Positions 36,728-49,450 of a DNA stretch of 64,000 bases are shown one piece after another (the stretch's first letter is position 1; every line of letters starts with the position of its first letter). A program made the position numbers and the translations under genes. Source of the stretch: Siphonodentalium dalli (Eukaryota; Mollusca; Scaphopoda; Gadilida; Siphonodentaliidae); the NCBI GenBank assembly GCA_032622095.1, contig CP136068.1, positions 4,503,314 through 4,567,313 on the forward strand. Reading direction: 5' to 3'. The notes beneath the pieces are model-generated. The model did not search any database. It saw only the letters and a list, made by a program, of their open reading frames with translations, and was not told the DNA's origin.

Positions 36728-36792
36728 GAATCTTAGTGTAGTAACAGCGGTCACACGCGCGCTTTGTGACCGTTGTTACTACACTAAGATTC
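36728..36792. repeat. near-perfect hairpin made by local template switching
   Basis: A 28-base left arm (GAATCTTAGTG...GGTCACA) is the inverse of the right arm at 36765-36792 with one mismatch and a 9-base centre. Homologous blocks at about 38055 and 39747 have the right arm but not the left one. Confidence 0.8.
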
Positions 36793-39700
36793 ATTGCGTT
36801 AATGATTACTTATTGTCACTTTCTCTGCAAGAGTTATTTCATTCTGAATCAAATGTCGTTTGTATGCTTGGGTTCACAAAATTGACGTCGGCAAGAAATG
36901 TTAAAAGTTGAGCAGGCTGAATCGACCTGTGCCATAACCACGTGTTATAATATACATATTTATTTCGGGTATATATGCCGGTCTTTGAAACACATGTATA
37001 GGCGTCCGTTTACCATATATGAAAATGCTTTTTGTGTGTTTAATCTCGTGTTTTTATAGCAAAATGTGACTTTTTTGGTCCAAATACCACCAATTTCACA
37101 AGGAATATTAATTTTTTGTCAATTTTATCGCAAAACGGCCATAAAAACCGACAAATACCATTAAAATAGGGATTTTTGCCACAATGAATTTATGGTTATT
37201 TTCCCGAGTTTGCGGAGAAAATGCCCTTTTTTGCGGAAAAGTGCCCTTTTTGTAGGCTCTGCCCCCCTGCCCTTGGATGCTTCCGGCGCCCCTGCCCCTG
37301 ATCATGTCATGTATCGACGTGTTGGCAAAAGAACGATCCACAATAAAATGATAAAATCCGTTGATACGTTCATCAACACCTCCTAGGTGCTGACTCGATC
37401 GCGATGACTGAAGCCGATCTTCAACTTGCGAATATTTAAAATATAGTTCGTGTTTAACCTATTTCTCATCGGATTTTAACCTGCGATTTCTCAATTTCAT
37501 ACCACGAAATTAGTCAGCCATGATTCCAAAGTGAAATCCTTCATATATATAACGTTTCATATATGGACAAATCAATTAGGAATTACAAAACAGTCGCAAT
37601 CCACCATGCGTAACGTTACGTAACACGTTCGATGCCGGTGGTCACTCCAGAGTCAGCTGTAGACTTTCTACAAATATTCATTTGTGGAATGAGCTTGCGG
37701 TTGCTAGGAGACAAGGAATCTGCAGAAATAGTTGAATTGATTTATCAGCGTTTGTGATTATGTTAGACGAAACACTCTCCTTGGTGCACTTTGCTTATAC
37801 ATATTGATAGTTTAAAAACTTTTATTTAAAAAAAATGAAAAAATAACCAACATTTTTGTTTAATTTGATATTTGAATGTTTTTGCTCAATTTAACAATAA
37901 AAATTTAAATTAAAAAATTCAGAAATTTCCTCAGCATAAAATTCATAAACAGGAGTATGATCTTGGTAACTAATTTTGTTTTAACGATATCTGACCAACA
38001 ACACACAGCTACATCAAAAGAGAAATTATTACGTCACCAGTTGTCTATTTATATGAATCACGCGCGACTTACTTACTTTGTGGGATTTGTGACCGCTGTT
38101 ACTACACTAATATTCATTGCGTTAATGATTACTTATTGTCACTTTCTCTGCAAGAGTTATTTCATTCTGAATCAAATGTCGTTTGTATACTTGGGTTCAC
38201 AAAATTGACGTCGGCAAGAGGTGTTAAAAGTTGAGCAGGCGGAATCGACCTGTGCCATAACCGCGTGTTAAAATATACATAGTTATTTCAGGTATATATG
38301 CCAGTCTCTGAAACGCATGTAGGCGTCCATTTACCATATATGGAATAAATTTACCCTACAATTTATTCAACAGCATGGATCAATAAAGAGCGTTTAGTGT
38401 CCATATAATTATATAAGATTGATATAAACTATATACATTAAATATTTTGTGTAGGCCTATTTATTAATACTATAATATCATGAAAAGTTATCCCGACATT
38501 CATAATAATTCCTTTGAAACAATCACCAAAACAAAATTATTGTAGTGGATCCCACAACGTTAATTTAACTCCTGAATGAATTGAATACGCGTCCAAGACC
38601 ATTCATTGCAGTTCGTTTTTTTAACCATGCAATGTGATCGCGTTTAAACTATGGGCATGTTACTTGTAGAATTTACTATCAACAATCCCAAACTATTCGC
38701 AACCGATGGTGCATGATCATGTGTTATTGGCTTGTATGAATTCAGTTCTTTCTCATATAAAGCCGCTTCGACAAATGAGGCCGAAAGTCATATAAATATT
38801 CGGTAACATCTATAAGATGCCGATCCAGAGAGCGGTTTGAGCAATTATTTTACTCACAAATATTACCCCCCCCAGTAGCAATCCACCATGCGTAACGTTA
38901 CGTAACACGTTTGATGCCGATGGTCACTCCAGAGTCAGCTGTAGACTTTTTACGAATATTCACTAGTGGAATGAGCTTACGGTTGCTAGGAGACAAGGAA
39001 TCTGCAGAAATACATGTACATGTAGTTGAATTGATTTATCAGCGTTTGTTATTATGTCAGATGAAACACTCTCCTTGGTGCCCTTTGCTTATACATATTG
39101 ATAGTTTAAACACTTTGATTAAAAAAAATGAAAAAATAACCTCTATTTTTTTTTAATTTGAATTTTGAATGTTTTAGATTGATCTTTTTGCTCAATTTAA
39201 CATAAAAAATTAAATTAAAAAAATATATATATAATTGTTATATTTTTTTAGATTGCTCAATTTAACATTTGACCAAATATATATTCATGAAATATCCGGA
39301 AACTTCCCCTTTTAATATTAATTATAGTGTTACAGTCTATATTGAACAAAAAGAAATATACAATTAATAACTGCGCTTCTACAAAATAGAAAACATGAAT
39401 ATATTAAAACAAATAATGCATATACATGTATTATGTAAACATTATCAGGAACGGGTATGGCGGGGAAACTGACCACATGGAAAATTTGACATGGATTAAA
39501 CCTCAAAATGGGACAATGATGCAACCAACTTGAACTGATCTTTATGGCTAATGTAAATTATTGAAATATATGACCACATGGGAAAGTAATGACATTATAA
39601 AAATAAGAAATTTCCCCAGCATAACATTCACAAACAGGAATATGATCGTGGCAACTAATGTTGTTTTAACGATATCTGACCAACAACACAGCTACATCAA

Positions 39701-40000
39701 TAGAGAAATTATTACGTCACCAGTACTGTTGCAATCTATTTATATGAATCACGCGCGACAGACTTTGTGGGAATTTGTGACCGCTGTTACTACACTGAGA
39801 TTCATTGCGTTAATGATTACTTATTGTCACTTTCTCTGCAAGAGTTATTTCATTCTGAATCAAAGGTCGTTCACAAAATTGACGCCGGCAAAAAATGTTA
39901 AAAGTTGAGTATAGGCGGAATCGACCTGTGCCATAACCGCGTGTTATATAAATAGTTATTTCATGTATATATGGCAGTCTTTGGAACACATGTAGGCGTC

Positions 40001-40848
40001 AACTCAAGTTGGGTCAGTTGCTGCCGTCAGCAGATTTTTTTTGTAACTGTCATAATTAAACGGACATGCACCGTCTCATTCGAGCTTCCAAATTCCATCT
40101 ACGTAATTTGGAAGGAGGTATAAGATAGGTTGACAATTACACGAAATATTGACAATTTGGCTGCAACCATTCTCCAGCTGTTTTCAATTTTTCGCACGAA
40201 TGTAACGCTCTCTATGTCTATCATATCGGAAATAGATCAACACGGAACGATCTTATCTGTGTCATGCCGTGCAAACAGTGAAACTGCCTTCATATTCTTT
40301 TGGGACCCAACAAATATTAAGTTCTCATGGGCTGACATGCATACACATGATGAATGCAAGGGCCCCAAGTACCATGCATGCGCGAACAAGCAGACATTCC
40401 CGAGACACACAGCGTTCAATCTCAACGTTTTCCAATATCGTTTGTACTCATTGGCCAGATGTTCTAAAAATAATTAATTCCACTGCGAGGCGCTGAGGTT
40501 TCTGACAAACATTGCCACGTGGTATCCTACTCGGTGTACCAAATTACTACGAACGTGTGTGGATATACCGAATGAATGAGGATTTATTCATTTTATTAAA
40601 TACATTTATACATTATTAAATATAGTGGTTTGTCAAAAAGAAATGCACAATTAATACAAACCGGGCGGTGTCATGGCCATAAATGTTTTCCTGACAGTGC
40701 CCAAAACTATATAAGGATATATAACACTACTCTAAATGACTTTATTTTCGTGAGTCAATTTTCATGGTTTATTGGTCAACTTAGAAATGCCGATGTATAT
40801 GCTTCCTGATGTAAAGTTTACCATTCGTAGTTGAATAACATTCCGTAA
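40001..40848. other. unassigned stretch inside the 12.9-kb element
   Basis: A 115-codon ORF (40130-40477, non-ATG start) contains a moderately complex peptide with several Cys and His (HTHDECKGPKYHACANKQ), but no family I know and no splice or expression signal. Otherwise no feature is seen. Confidence 0.3.
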
Positions 40849-42081
40849 CCCTTGGAACAAACGTCGCACTACCGACGAATCGAATTCAATTATTTGAATT
40901 AGATTCGTCGGTAGTGCGACGTTTGTTGCATATAAATGCGAGTAGACGCACTACCGACGAAGAATGCGTTTGGTCAACACGAATTTAATTGCTGATGCGT
41001 CTGAGATCCGTGTTTGAAACAAACGTCGCATCACCGTCGACTAGAGTTTAAATCGGAGACATGCAAACGAGCTACATAATGATATGCTAATGAGGGAATT
41101 CCAAAGCAAACTGGAAAACACCAACGAGCATGAAGTAATTTGGTGGTATTTGAATTCGAGTCGACGATAGTGCGACGTTTGTTTCAAATTAAATGCGAGT
41201 AGACGCACTAAATAAATATTTATTTCGTTTGTTCGTTTGGATATACACGCTATATACTGCATGTGCATGGACGTGTGCAAATTTCACATCAACGATGGTT
41301 TGAAATTGTTCTTGTAATTTGATTTTCTCCATCAATGAATTATTGGGGAATTTGTTGTTTTTATACCAACATTTGCAACATTTTGACTGAAATGGCCATC
41401 AGTCGGGAAGTCTGTGTCCTGGTCCCTCACGACCCCCGTGGCCAACCAAAAAAAAAACTAATTATTTTCCTATGGTTTTGTTAAAAATTATGAACTTAAA
41501 TGGTCATCAGTTGGAAATTTCCCAACCTTCGTGGGGGTGTCAAATTGTAAATTTTCAACACTTGGAAAGCGTGAGGCCAGTCTAATGTATGGATTTTTGG
41601 TTGCGGTTTTCATGTTCAAAGTTTTTCTCCCGCTGTGCCCAACTATGATCGGATTTTCAGGTTCAGATCTCTGATTTGTCTTCTACTGGCAGAACCATGG
41701 TCCGCCCAGTGCACGATCACAAGTCTACTGATCCATTCAGTCAGGCATGTGAAAGAACAGCCAAGCGGGTTGCAAATTGAATTACGGAAATATATTATGC
41801 CTCCCACAACGGAGACTCTCTAGCCATAGTAACATTAATTTCGTCGCTTGTTAAAAGCCACATGTTCTCACTGAATTTTACGTTTTAGAATTGATATAAA
41901 ACTTCCTATTTTAGCCGTTTTGACCAAAACCCTTATGAACGCTTTATGCCATTTTAAGAAATTATTTAGATTCGTCTTGAATTAAATGCGACGTTTGTTC
42001 CAACAGACGAATTATGAATTAAACTCGATTCTAATTATAATTGAATTCGATTCGTCGTTAGTGCGACGTTTGTTCCAAGGG
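40849..42081. mobile_element. TIR element with TAA target duplication (Harbinger-like?)
   Basis: The ends CCCTTGGAACAAACGTCGCA and their inverse match over about 45 bases with one mismatch. TAA stands at 40846-40848 and 42082-42084. The subterminal AACAAACGTCGCACTA...GACGA motif recurs at about 40898, 40955, 41022, 41165 and 41990, some inverted so that 40858-40927 forms a long hairpin. A TAA/TTA duplication fits PIF/Harbinger, though their tips usually start with G. No transposase. Confidence 0.65.
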
Positions 42082-42084
42082 TAA

Positions 42085-44280
42085 TAAATCCGTTAAGCCG
42101 AGAAATAACGCTACCAGTCAACCGATGTTCGTGTGACGACATTGCCGCAAACTTGCTTCCTCGCGTGTGCATGCATGGTCACTCCAGGCTAATTAGCACT
42201 CCCAACAAAGCCAATTTTGTTTTTTTAGTACTAATGTGATGTTCAGTAAAAATCCCGAAAATGGATCTGTTTCAAAAGATTTAATGAGGTCCGTCGATTC
42301 TCTAAAACGGAACAAATAAAGAGCGTTTGTTGTTGTCATTCCAAGTTACCAAATATGTTGTTAAAATTTATAATTCGTTATCTATATTTTAACAATTATC
42401 CTTCAAAAGAATATATTTGTTATCTTCAGAAATGTCACCATGCATGCCTCGGGTTCGGGAACTTCTTGGTGCTAATTTTATCGTCAAATCGTTGCTAATG
42501 CAGATCTGGGATTGCGCGAGGTGGATTCAGTGAAATGCAAGACCCAATGTCTATCGTATACGTGATATAGCTATGCCTTGTATATTGATTGCCTCCTACT
42601 TTCAGCGAACTCATGAAGTTTTATAGAGTAAAATAGCGTATTTCGAATGATCCAATCACAAATTAACACACACACACACAAAACAAAAAACAAAAAGAAT
42701 TAATTGAAATTAATAAAGAGTGTTTTCATATATGAAATTAATATATAAAGAGTGTTTTCATATTGTATTGTATTTATTTCAGGCAAGATATGCCCATATA
42801 TAGTCATACATACAACATATAATTACAAATTAAATATAAAGAAGTTGATTCCAATGATTGAATAGATTTGACCGATAGATCAGATCTGAGTTACAAATAG
42901 CATTCAAAATACTGTTTAAAGATTTATAAATTCTCACACGAAATCCATACACACCCTTTCGAATCAGCACTGTCAAAGAACACATTCTGTCACCTACAAA
43001 CATCCCACTCGCACTACATGATCTCTCATATGAAATTAATAAAGAGTGTTTTCATATATGAAACTTATAAAGAGCGTTATTATTAATCCATGCATCTGAA
43101 AATGAGGTTAACATGAACATTCGACACAGATAAGTTTCATTTTCGTTGGCACGCTGACAAGTCCGATGTGTGAATAAGGAATTAATTGTCGGCGGTATCG
43201 GCTGTCTGGGGGTTAATAAATCCCAACACACAATAATTCTTTCGCTACTACACTGGCTACTAAAGACTTTTTTTACCCAGTATTTCCCATCAAATATGCA
43301 TGCGCCATACACAACTGTTATAGGGGGTCTGAATTCTGGCTAACTTAGACACAGGTGACTTTTGGCATTCGCCACGATGACGTCACAGCATACAACTCGG
43401 AAGAGTGCATGACCGTTCACATCAAAACAAGAACGAAATGTTTAATTACAAATAAAAACAATTAAAATATTAATATTTGTTACTAGTGTAAATATCCCTA
43501 TCCAATTAATAAAATACAATAATTCTACGTGAGACCTCCGTTTGGGGAAGTGATTTTTATGTTATACCACATTAACTTGAACTCAACTGTAGAGACAGGG
43601 CATGAAGCAACACTTGTTTACTGTCTACAGATTTTTTTATGTCGGCTTTTGATAAGAGGTCATTGAGGTCACTGACTGACCTGATTATCAGTTTAAATAT
43701 TGGTGATTAGTGGTCACTACGTTGGATAGTAGTTGTTAATTTGTGAACAATGAGATGTTGTAATTGGTCTCGTCGGGCTATTTCACATAATTATTTAAAT
43801 TCACTCATATATAATAACTGAAGCGTGGTGAATGCAGTAAACTGCGTAATTAGGGTACAAGACGTTTCGTACCGTGGTCGTTTCGTCCCGCTTTTTCCGT
43901 TCCTTTGTAGTACCGATACCCAGCAATTGGGGGGAGGGGGTTATTGCGTGGCACTTTAATGGAATTTGGGTTACTATTAACCCGATAACGGGAATAATAA
44001 CTCCGGCAACTTGGAATATTATATATATTTTTTATTCATGATAATAAATGTCGACACTTACCTCGATATCTCCCTCGACAAAAACAATGCCGACGCAAAA
44101 TCGTAATCTCCTCGGCAGTGCCGAACTTCCGAAAAAAGTACCCGATCGACCCTAACGTCACACGCAGAACAAATCTAACAACATATATACCAGATAAGTC
44201 ATTTTATTATAGTTAAAAAAGGATTAGGTGTATACAACTTCAGTTTTCTATCGCCGCCACGTGCAAACAAGAAGTTATTA
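42085..44280. other. non-coding stretch, short direct repeats
   Basis: AATTAATAAAGAGTGTTTTC with CATATATGAA occurs at about 42713, 42738 and 43027, flanking about 300 bases. An (AC)n tract of about 8 repeats is at 42667. Nothing gene-like. Confidence 0.4.
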
Positions 44281-44389
44281 TAAGACATCGCGGTCATGAA
44301 ATTCGTTAACGGCGTAAGTCAACCGCGGTCATGAAATGCCTTACCCCATGACACCGCGGTCGATACCACCGCGGTACAAAAAAACTGAC

Positions 44390-44560
44390 CGCGTTATTAC
44401 ACCGCGGTCAGGCGTTATTACACTGCGGTCAGGTGTTATTACACCGCGATCAGGCGGTATTACACCGCGGTCAGGCGGTATTACACCGCGGTCAGGCGGT
44501 ATTACACCGCCCGACAGCGGTATTACACCGCGGTCATACCGCATGTCAACCACGTTAAGG
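44390..44560 (+). repeat. 21-bp subterminal array, right side
   Basis: About seven units of ACCGCGGTCAGGCGGTATT(AC), the counterpart of 31715-31925. The 78-codon plus and 75-codon minus frames are by-products. Confidence 0.85.
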
Positions 44561-44588
44561 AGGGTCAATTGATTAGAGCATAGCTGTA

Positions 44589-45390
44589 TATATGTTGTCT
44601 ATTTGGTTATATTATATCTCACGTGACTTTCTCGCATTCTGATTGGCTGAACACTGCTGTACTATTTTACGATAGTACCCCAGTAGGATTCCCACATGCC
44701 TGCTATTCTTTTTCTATTTATAGTAACAAACTCATTTCGCGAAATCGGGTTGTTGCCTGAAGATACGGCCAATCTTAAACTTTTCCTTGTATGATACATG
44801 TTTGCAATATCGGTATATCACTAGATTTATTGATGAATTGTAATGATCTTACAAATGTCCGGTCAAAGCTATCCAATGTATTTAATAGTTTGTCCGTTTA
44901 GTTGGCAAGCGGCCAGTCCTAATATTGTAATGCCAGTGGACGTTATTTGTAACTTCCTTTGCCATTTTAATTGAAGTTAAGCTGTATCTGTAGTTTTATA
45001 CGTTCTAGTGACCAAAGCTGGCTTTTACAGGACGGTGTGAGGAGCGCCATTTTTGTTCTCCCAGAGCAAGTTAACTTTAAAAATTTCGATAAAATGTCTG
45101 CTAATGACGTATTTATAGAAATAAATGCATGAATCATGAAGAGATGCTGTTAGATGTTACTAATAACATAGTTATGCTCCCATGCCATCGTCAAAAGATT
45201 GCCATAAATTGTAAAATCTGAGACCGATTTCCAAAATTCACGGTAAATAAAAATGTGACAAAATAAGACACAAGAGTTGTGGGAGAATTGGCACCAATGT
45301 TTGATATAATATAATTAATAATGAATGTCTTGTCGTTGACTATTCCTCTTCTCGGACCACTATTTTACCATAGTCAACTCCAAGCCATTC
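44589..45390. other. non-coding stretch
   Basis: No gene seen. The right half (45000-45120) is slightly more GC-rich, with GAGGAGCGCCATTTTTG and a 12-codon ATG frame at 45094, too short to call. Confidence 0.35.
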
Positions 45391-48300
45391 ATTGTCCCCC
45401 ATAAAATTTATTTTCGGGGGACTATTGTAATCAGCTCCATCCGTCTATCCGTCCGTGCGTCGAGCCGTGTGTCCGTCCGTCCGTCCGGAGTTATAACTCC
45501 AGTAATGATCGTCCGATTTGATTGAAACTTGGTTTGTAGGTGTCTCAATGAAGCATACAGTTCTTTTATAGAGTTATTTCCCTTTTTTTACTTTGAAAAT
45601 TTCTCACTTTTTCGGTTTGCAGATGATATCTCAAGTTTGGATCCTTTAATTGCAAATACCGTTTTTATGTGGATCAGTCATATTAAGATACAGGTTGAGC
45701 TCGAATTTGAACTTGATCTAATGATTCTTCTCAGAGTTATGAGCTTTTCGACTTAGAAAATTCAATTTTTTCTTGTTTTTTCTTTGGTTTCCGGATGATA
45801 ACTCAAGTTTGGATTATTTAATTGGAAATTCTGTTTTTTGTGGGTCGTTCATATCAAAATACAGGTCAAGTTCGAATTTTAGTTTGATCCAATGATTTTT
45901 CCCAGAGTTATGGGTCTTTTGACTTTGAAAAACATTTTTTATATTTTTCTGTATGAGGGTACCTTCATGGTGTAATCAACTCCTCCTACAGTTTTTATCG
46001 TAGATATTTGAAACTTCAGAGTATTGTTACCCACATATTGCAGATGTGCAACACGTATATAGATGACGGAAAAATTATATTTTTACGGAATTATTAAACC
46101 TTTCGACTTTGAACATTTCAACACTTTTTATGTGTACCCATACCATGTATGGTACACATAATGCCGACGTCCGGATCAACCATCCGTCGTTCGTCCGTCC
46201 GTCTGTCCGTCTGTCCGTCTGTCTGTCTGTCCGTCTGTCCGTCTGTCCGTAGACACTTGCTATCCGATTCATTTACTCGAATAGTTTTTATCGGATCTTG
46301 TTCAAATTTTATGTGCATGTTTATGATGACACACTCCTCACCTGTATAGTTTTTGGTATCGATCGGTTGATCGGTTTAGAAATTATTAACACTTTGCATC
46401 CGCACATAGTCATGAGCTATCCGATGCTATAACCAAAGTATTTTTTGTCTGATTGTTTTCATATTTGATATGTAGGTTTATGATGACACACCCCTCACCT
46501 GTATAGTTTTTGGTATCGATTAGTTGATCCGTTTAGAAAATAATTAACCCTTCACACACATGCTATCCAATGTAATAAGTTGAACATGTATCTTCTGATC
46601 TGCCTCATATTTCTTACCTAGGTTTTTCTTAGCACGGTCTTCATCTGTATGGTTTTTGGTATCATTTAATTAACCCTTTTCACTCTTAATGTTTACTTAG
46701 AACTCACGCAAGCTGCTATGACTCAAAACATTTTTCATCTGATCTGCACCAAATTTGGTACATGTGGTCCTCACCCCAAAATACAGATCAAGTTCAAATT
46801 TGGGTTTGATCCGATATATTTTAACAGAGTTATGGCCCTTTATAATTCAAGTGACTTATAATGAAATACACTGGTATATGGTCGAATGGTGGACAACTCT
46901 ATTGGAAATATAATGATAACATTCCCTGGTGTATGCCCATGTAGATTGTAAACAGCTCATGAAATGATTAATTGCTATTTAGCTATGGCCAAGTGGTTAG
47001 ATGGATACCAAGATAAACAAACAATATTATACTGATGGCTGGTTAATTGTCAAATTTGATAAATGACACCAGGCTCTTGTTTATCTAATTTTGAAATTTC
47101 ATTACAGGCTGCCTGATAATTGACCCATGACCTACACAATTGTCTGCATATTCCATTGATATGCTTAGAAAATAATTAACCCTTTCCAAGTTTCCAACAG
47201 ATTTATGCTTTAATGCACATGGGCTCTTCCTCATATGTCTTATCTTGGGTTATCTTCACACTATTAACTTCTATAGATTGTGGAATTGATTAATTGATTT
47301 TTGAAAAATAAATTAACCCTTCAGACACATTCTTTTGATATTACATTAAAATAATGGCTAATAGCCAATATAATTGTTATATGCAATAGGTTACAAGCAG
47401 ATAAATCTTCATTATTGTTTGTATTATGCAGAAACATATTAAATGAACCCTCTTTTTGAATCAGGTTCATTAGTTAATGAACGTTCAATAAGACACCAAT
47501 TGAATATGCTTACAGATTATAGGTGATGCATTATTTTGAAAATCAATATGGCAGATAATATTGCCAGGAACCTTATTTTCCCATCTGTTCATATTGTCAT
47601 GGTTGACTGAATTTTGGGGACCACAGAGTGCTTAAAAGATTAACAGTGAAGGTTATGTGTTTTAGTCTGCAAGCTACTTGTAAAATATTGTTATGTCTTG
47701 AAACCATTTGATTCAGTGTTACATTCCTTTATATTAACTATGGTAATCTTTTCGATTTAGGGATCATTGGGGCCAGCATCCGCACCATATAATGGCTGTA
47801 TAACATGGCTGTATAACATTATATAGATAACATTTTTGAATTATACTGTATAAACTACATGCATTTTTGACATGATTGATAAACAAATAACAACTGGGAA
47901 GAATGGGGGGGGGGGGGGTCATTAAAGTTCAAATTAAATATGAGATGGAATCCCACATGTTGTTCTATGCAGTCTGGCTTGTCAACTAATTATAATTTCT
48001 CTTTAGAAGTGAATGAGATTTGAATAGCTGGTAGTTTTGTTTCCAATGAGCTAACTTCAACTTATAAACATATCCTCAGAAATAACTAAACCCTTGGATC
48101 TCACATAGATAGGTCCTTGGATGAATAAGGATAGAGTTATTAGATTTAGAACACCCCCCCCCCCCACCTTCGCAACCACAAATACTTTAACCCCTTCTTA
48201 AGACAAATTATTTGAGCTATTGAATTCAAGATGGTGCTGATATATGGATACCTGTGTTCATATCTTTGATAAATTATCAGTTATAGCTAATCGCTATCGC

Positions 48301-48410
48301 CCGGGTATGGGTTAAACATCTGCCGATCGTGATCGGCCTCTCGTTTTAATTTCTTTAGCAAAGCGGCATCGACTTGCCACATTGTCGGGGGACACTGTGG
48401 TTGGCCGACC
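45391..48410. mobile_element. hairpin + (CCGT)n element split by another element
   Basis: Left hairpin GTCCCCCATAAAATTTA / TTTTCGGGGGACTATTG, then CCGTCCGTGCGTCGAGCCG at 45450-45485, GAGTTATGGGTCTTTTGAC bodies and one core-repeat copy at 45956-46060. The right end GTCGGGGGACACTGTGG lies at 48384, beyond the inserted element 46127-48345. Taking that insertion out leaves about 800 bp, similar to 13027-13815. Confidence 0.55.
46127..48345. mobile_element. hairpin-ended microsatellite element, copy 3
   Basis: The left end TTTATGTGTACCCATACC with partner ATGGTACACATAA has exchanged T for G and A for C together compared with the other copies, so pairing is kept. Then CCGT/CTGT to 46250 and the right hairpin GCCGATCGTGATCGGC with CTCTCGTT ending at 48345. 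It is inserted into the 45391-48410 element at a T run. Its right 880 bases are duplicated at 54868-55752. Confidence 0.65.
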
Positions 48411-48500
48411 TTTTATTATCTATATAATATGGTTTGGGTTCATATTGAAGATAAACTTCAATGAATCTATGCACTCCTTATTGCTAAATTAGATTAGATT

Positions 48501-49080
48501 ATTATGCCCCCGACTTGAAAAGTCGGCGGGTATATAGTCCACGTCTCCGGCCGTATGTCCGTCCGTCCATACAAACATTTTGCATTATTGTTCAGCAACT
48601 GCTGGGCAGATTTAGCTGATATTTGGTATGGTGATAGAGCAGCATGGGGGAACAGCTACATGCATAGCGCGGGCTTCGTCCACCCATTTTCACCAGAGTT
48701 ATGGCCCTTTTTTTACTTAGAAAATTCGATTTATCTCTTGTTTTTTGGGGTTTCCAGATGATAGCGTGAGCTTTGGTGGTACTATTGCAAATCCCGTATT
48801 TTTGTGGATCTGTTATATGAAAATACATGTCAAGTGCGAATTTAGGTATGATCTGATGATTTTTGCCAGAGTTATGGCCTTTTTTTCAACTTAGAAAATT
48901 TGAATTTTTGCTTGTTTTTGGGTTTCCGGATCGCTTGTTTTGTGGTTTTTAGTCAACATTTCTGTACGAACTTCTTTTGGAATGGTCATATCGACCTCCT
49001 CGGATATCCGCAGTTTCGTCCATGCTTAATCCAAATTGCTACGGTCGGGGGCAAATGCCACGCGACAGCGTACCTCTTGT
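48501..49080. mobile_element. hairpin + (CCGT)n element, short
   Basis: Left hairpin ATGCCCCCGACTTGAAAAGTCGGCGGG (arms CCGACTT/AAGTCGG) followed by TATATAGTCC and CCGTCCGTCC. The right end GTCGGGGGCAAATG (49043) is inverse to the left arm GCCCCCGAC. Body: GAGTTATGGCCCTTTTTTTAC. No coding capacity. Confidence 0.6.
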
Positions 49081-49084
49081 ATTT

Positions 49085-49440
49085 TATTTTGATAACATTC
49101 ATATACATGTTGACACTGCAATGATACAGTAAATAGTATAACATTATGTCTATCTACATTGTGTTTATAACTTACTAGTAAGTAAAATCAGTTTCTACAG
49201 GTTTCTATATATTATATTATGATGTATAATATATATCATAATCTCATGTAAAGCTGTGATGTGTAAAAGTAAGAGAGCAGATAATATAAATCAGATGGGT
49301 GCCTGTTAAAACTGTGGAGTGTCACCTTAAGTGACCACCAGCTGTGGCTTTCTACTGCGTATGACTAACTGGCTGTAGTGGTGGCTGGCAAACAGCTTTC
49401 TTCTGCACAGCCTGTATGCTCAAATACACCCACTGTATCA
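49085..49440 (-). mobile_element. truncated inverted copy of the 26533-29444 element
   Basis: Reads as the reverse complement of about 29150-29440 (ATACAGTAAATAGTATAAC, AAAACTGTGGAGTGTCA, GCTTTCTACTGCG) and then runs on into sequence from the 99-bp repeat zone without the inserted 27713-29116 element. The family therefore existed before that insertion. Confidence 0.65.
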
Positions 49441-49450
49441 ATTCTTGTAG

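Larger units (their letters stand above)
34750..40000. repeat. locally duplicated blocks inside the 12.9-kb element
   Basis: Four block types recur. A (CGACGTGTTGGCAAAAGAACG) is at about 34760-34910 and 37317-37450. B (GTTTTAACGATATCTGACC ... GCGTTAATGATTACTTATTG) is at 36621-37010, 37950-38340 and 39640-39990. C (CAATCCACCATGCGTAACG) is at 37605-37880 and 38880-39160. D (TAACTGCGCTTCTAC ... GATGCAACCAACTTG) is at 34985-35250 and 39365-39640. The order suggests unequal duplication of a unit of roughly 1.3-1.7 kb. Open frames in block B are not preserved between copies. Confidence 0.7.
31655..44586. mobile_element. 12.9-kb TA-flanked TIR element with ACCGCGGT subterminal arrays
   Basis: The left tip CAGCTATGCTCTAATTAATC and the inverted right tip agree over about 30 bases (CAGCTATGCTCTAAT-x-AAT-x-GACCC). 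TA lies on both sides (31653-31654, 44587-44588) within TATA. Inside each tip lies a 21-bp array based on ACCGCGGTCATGCGGTAGT (left) or ACCGCGGTCAGGCGGTATT (right), both in the same orientation. It has since received a hairpin element (32498-34271), a Mutator-like element (35260-36620) and a Harbinger-like element (40849-42081). The remaining ~8.5 kb contains local duplications and no frame I recognise. The tips are related to those of 27713-29116. Confidence 0.65.

Noticed and set aside
37957-38208. 83-residue ORF with a hydrophobic, membrane-like segment, repeated at 39561-39908 and partly at 36537-36911
   Set aside because: The frame is broken by the palindrome in copy 1 and differs at both ends among copies; the similarity is in the DNA block, not in a conserved protein.
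40130-40477. 115-residue ORF inside the 12.9-kb element as a possible transposase
   Set aside because: Non-ATG start, no catalytic motif, no homology I can recall; length not exceptional for this window.
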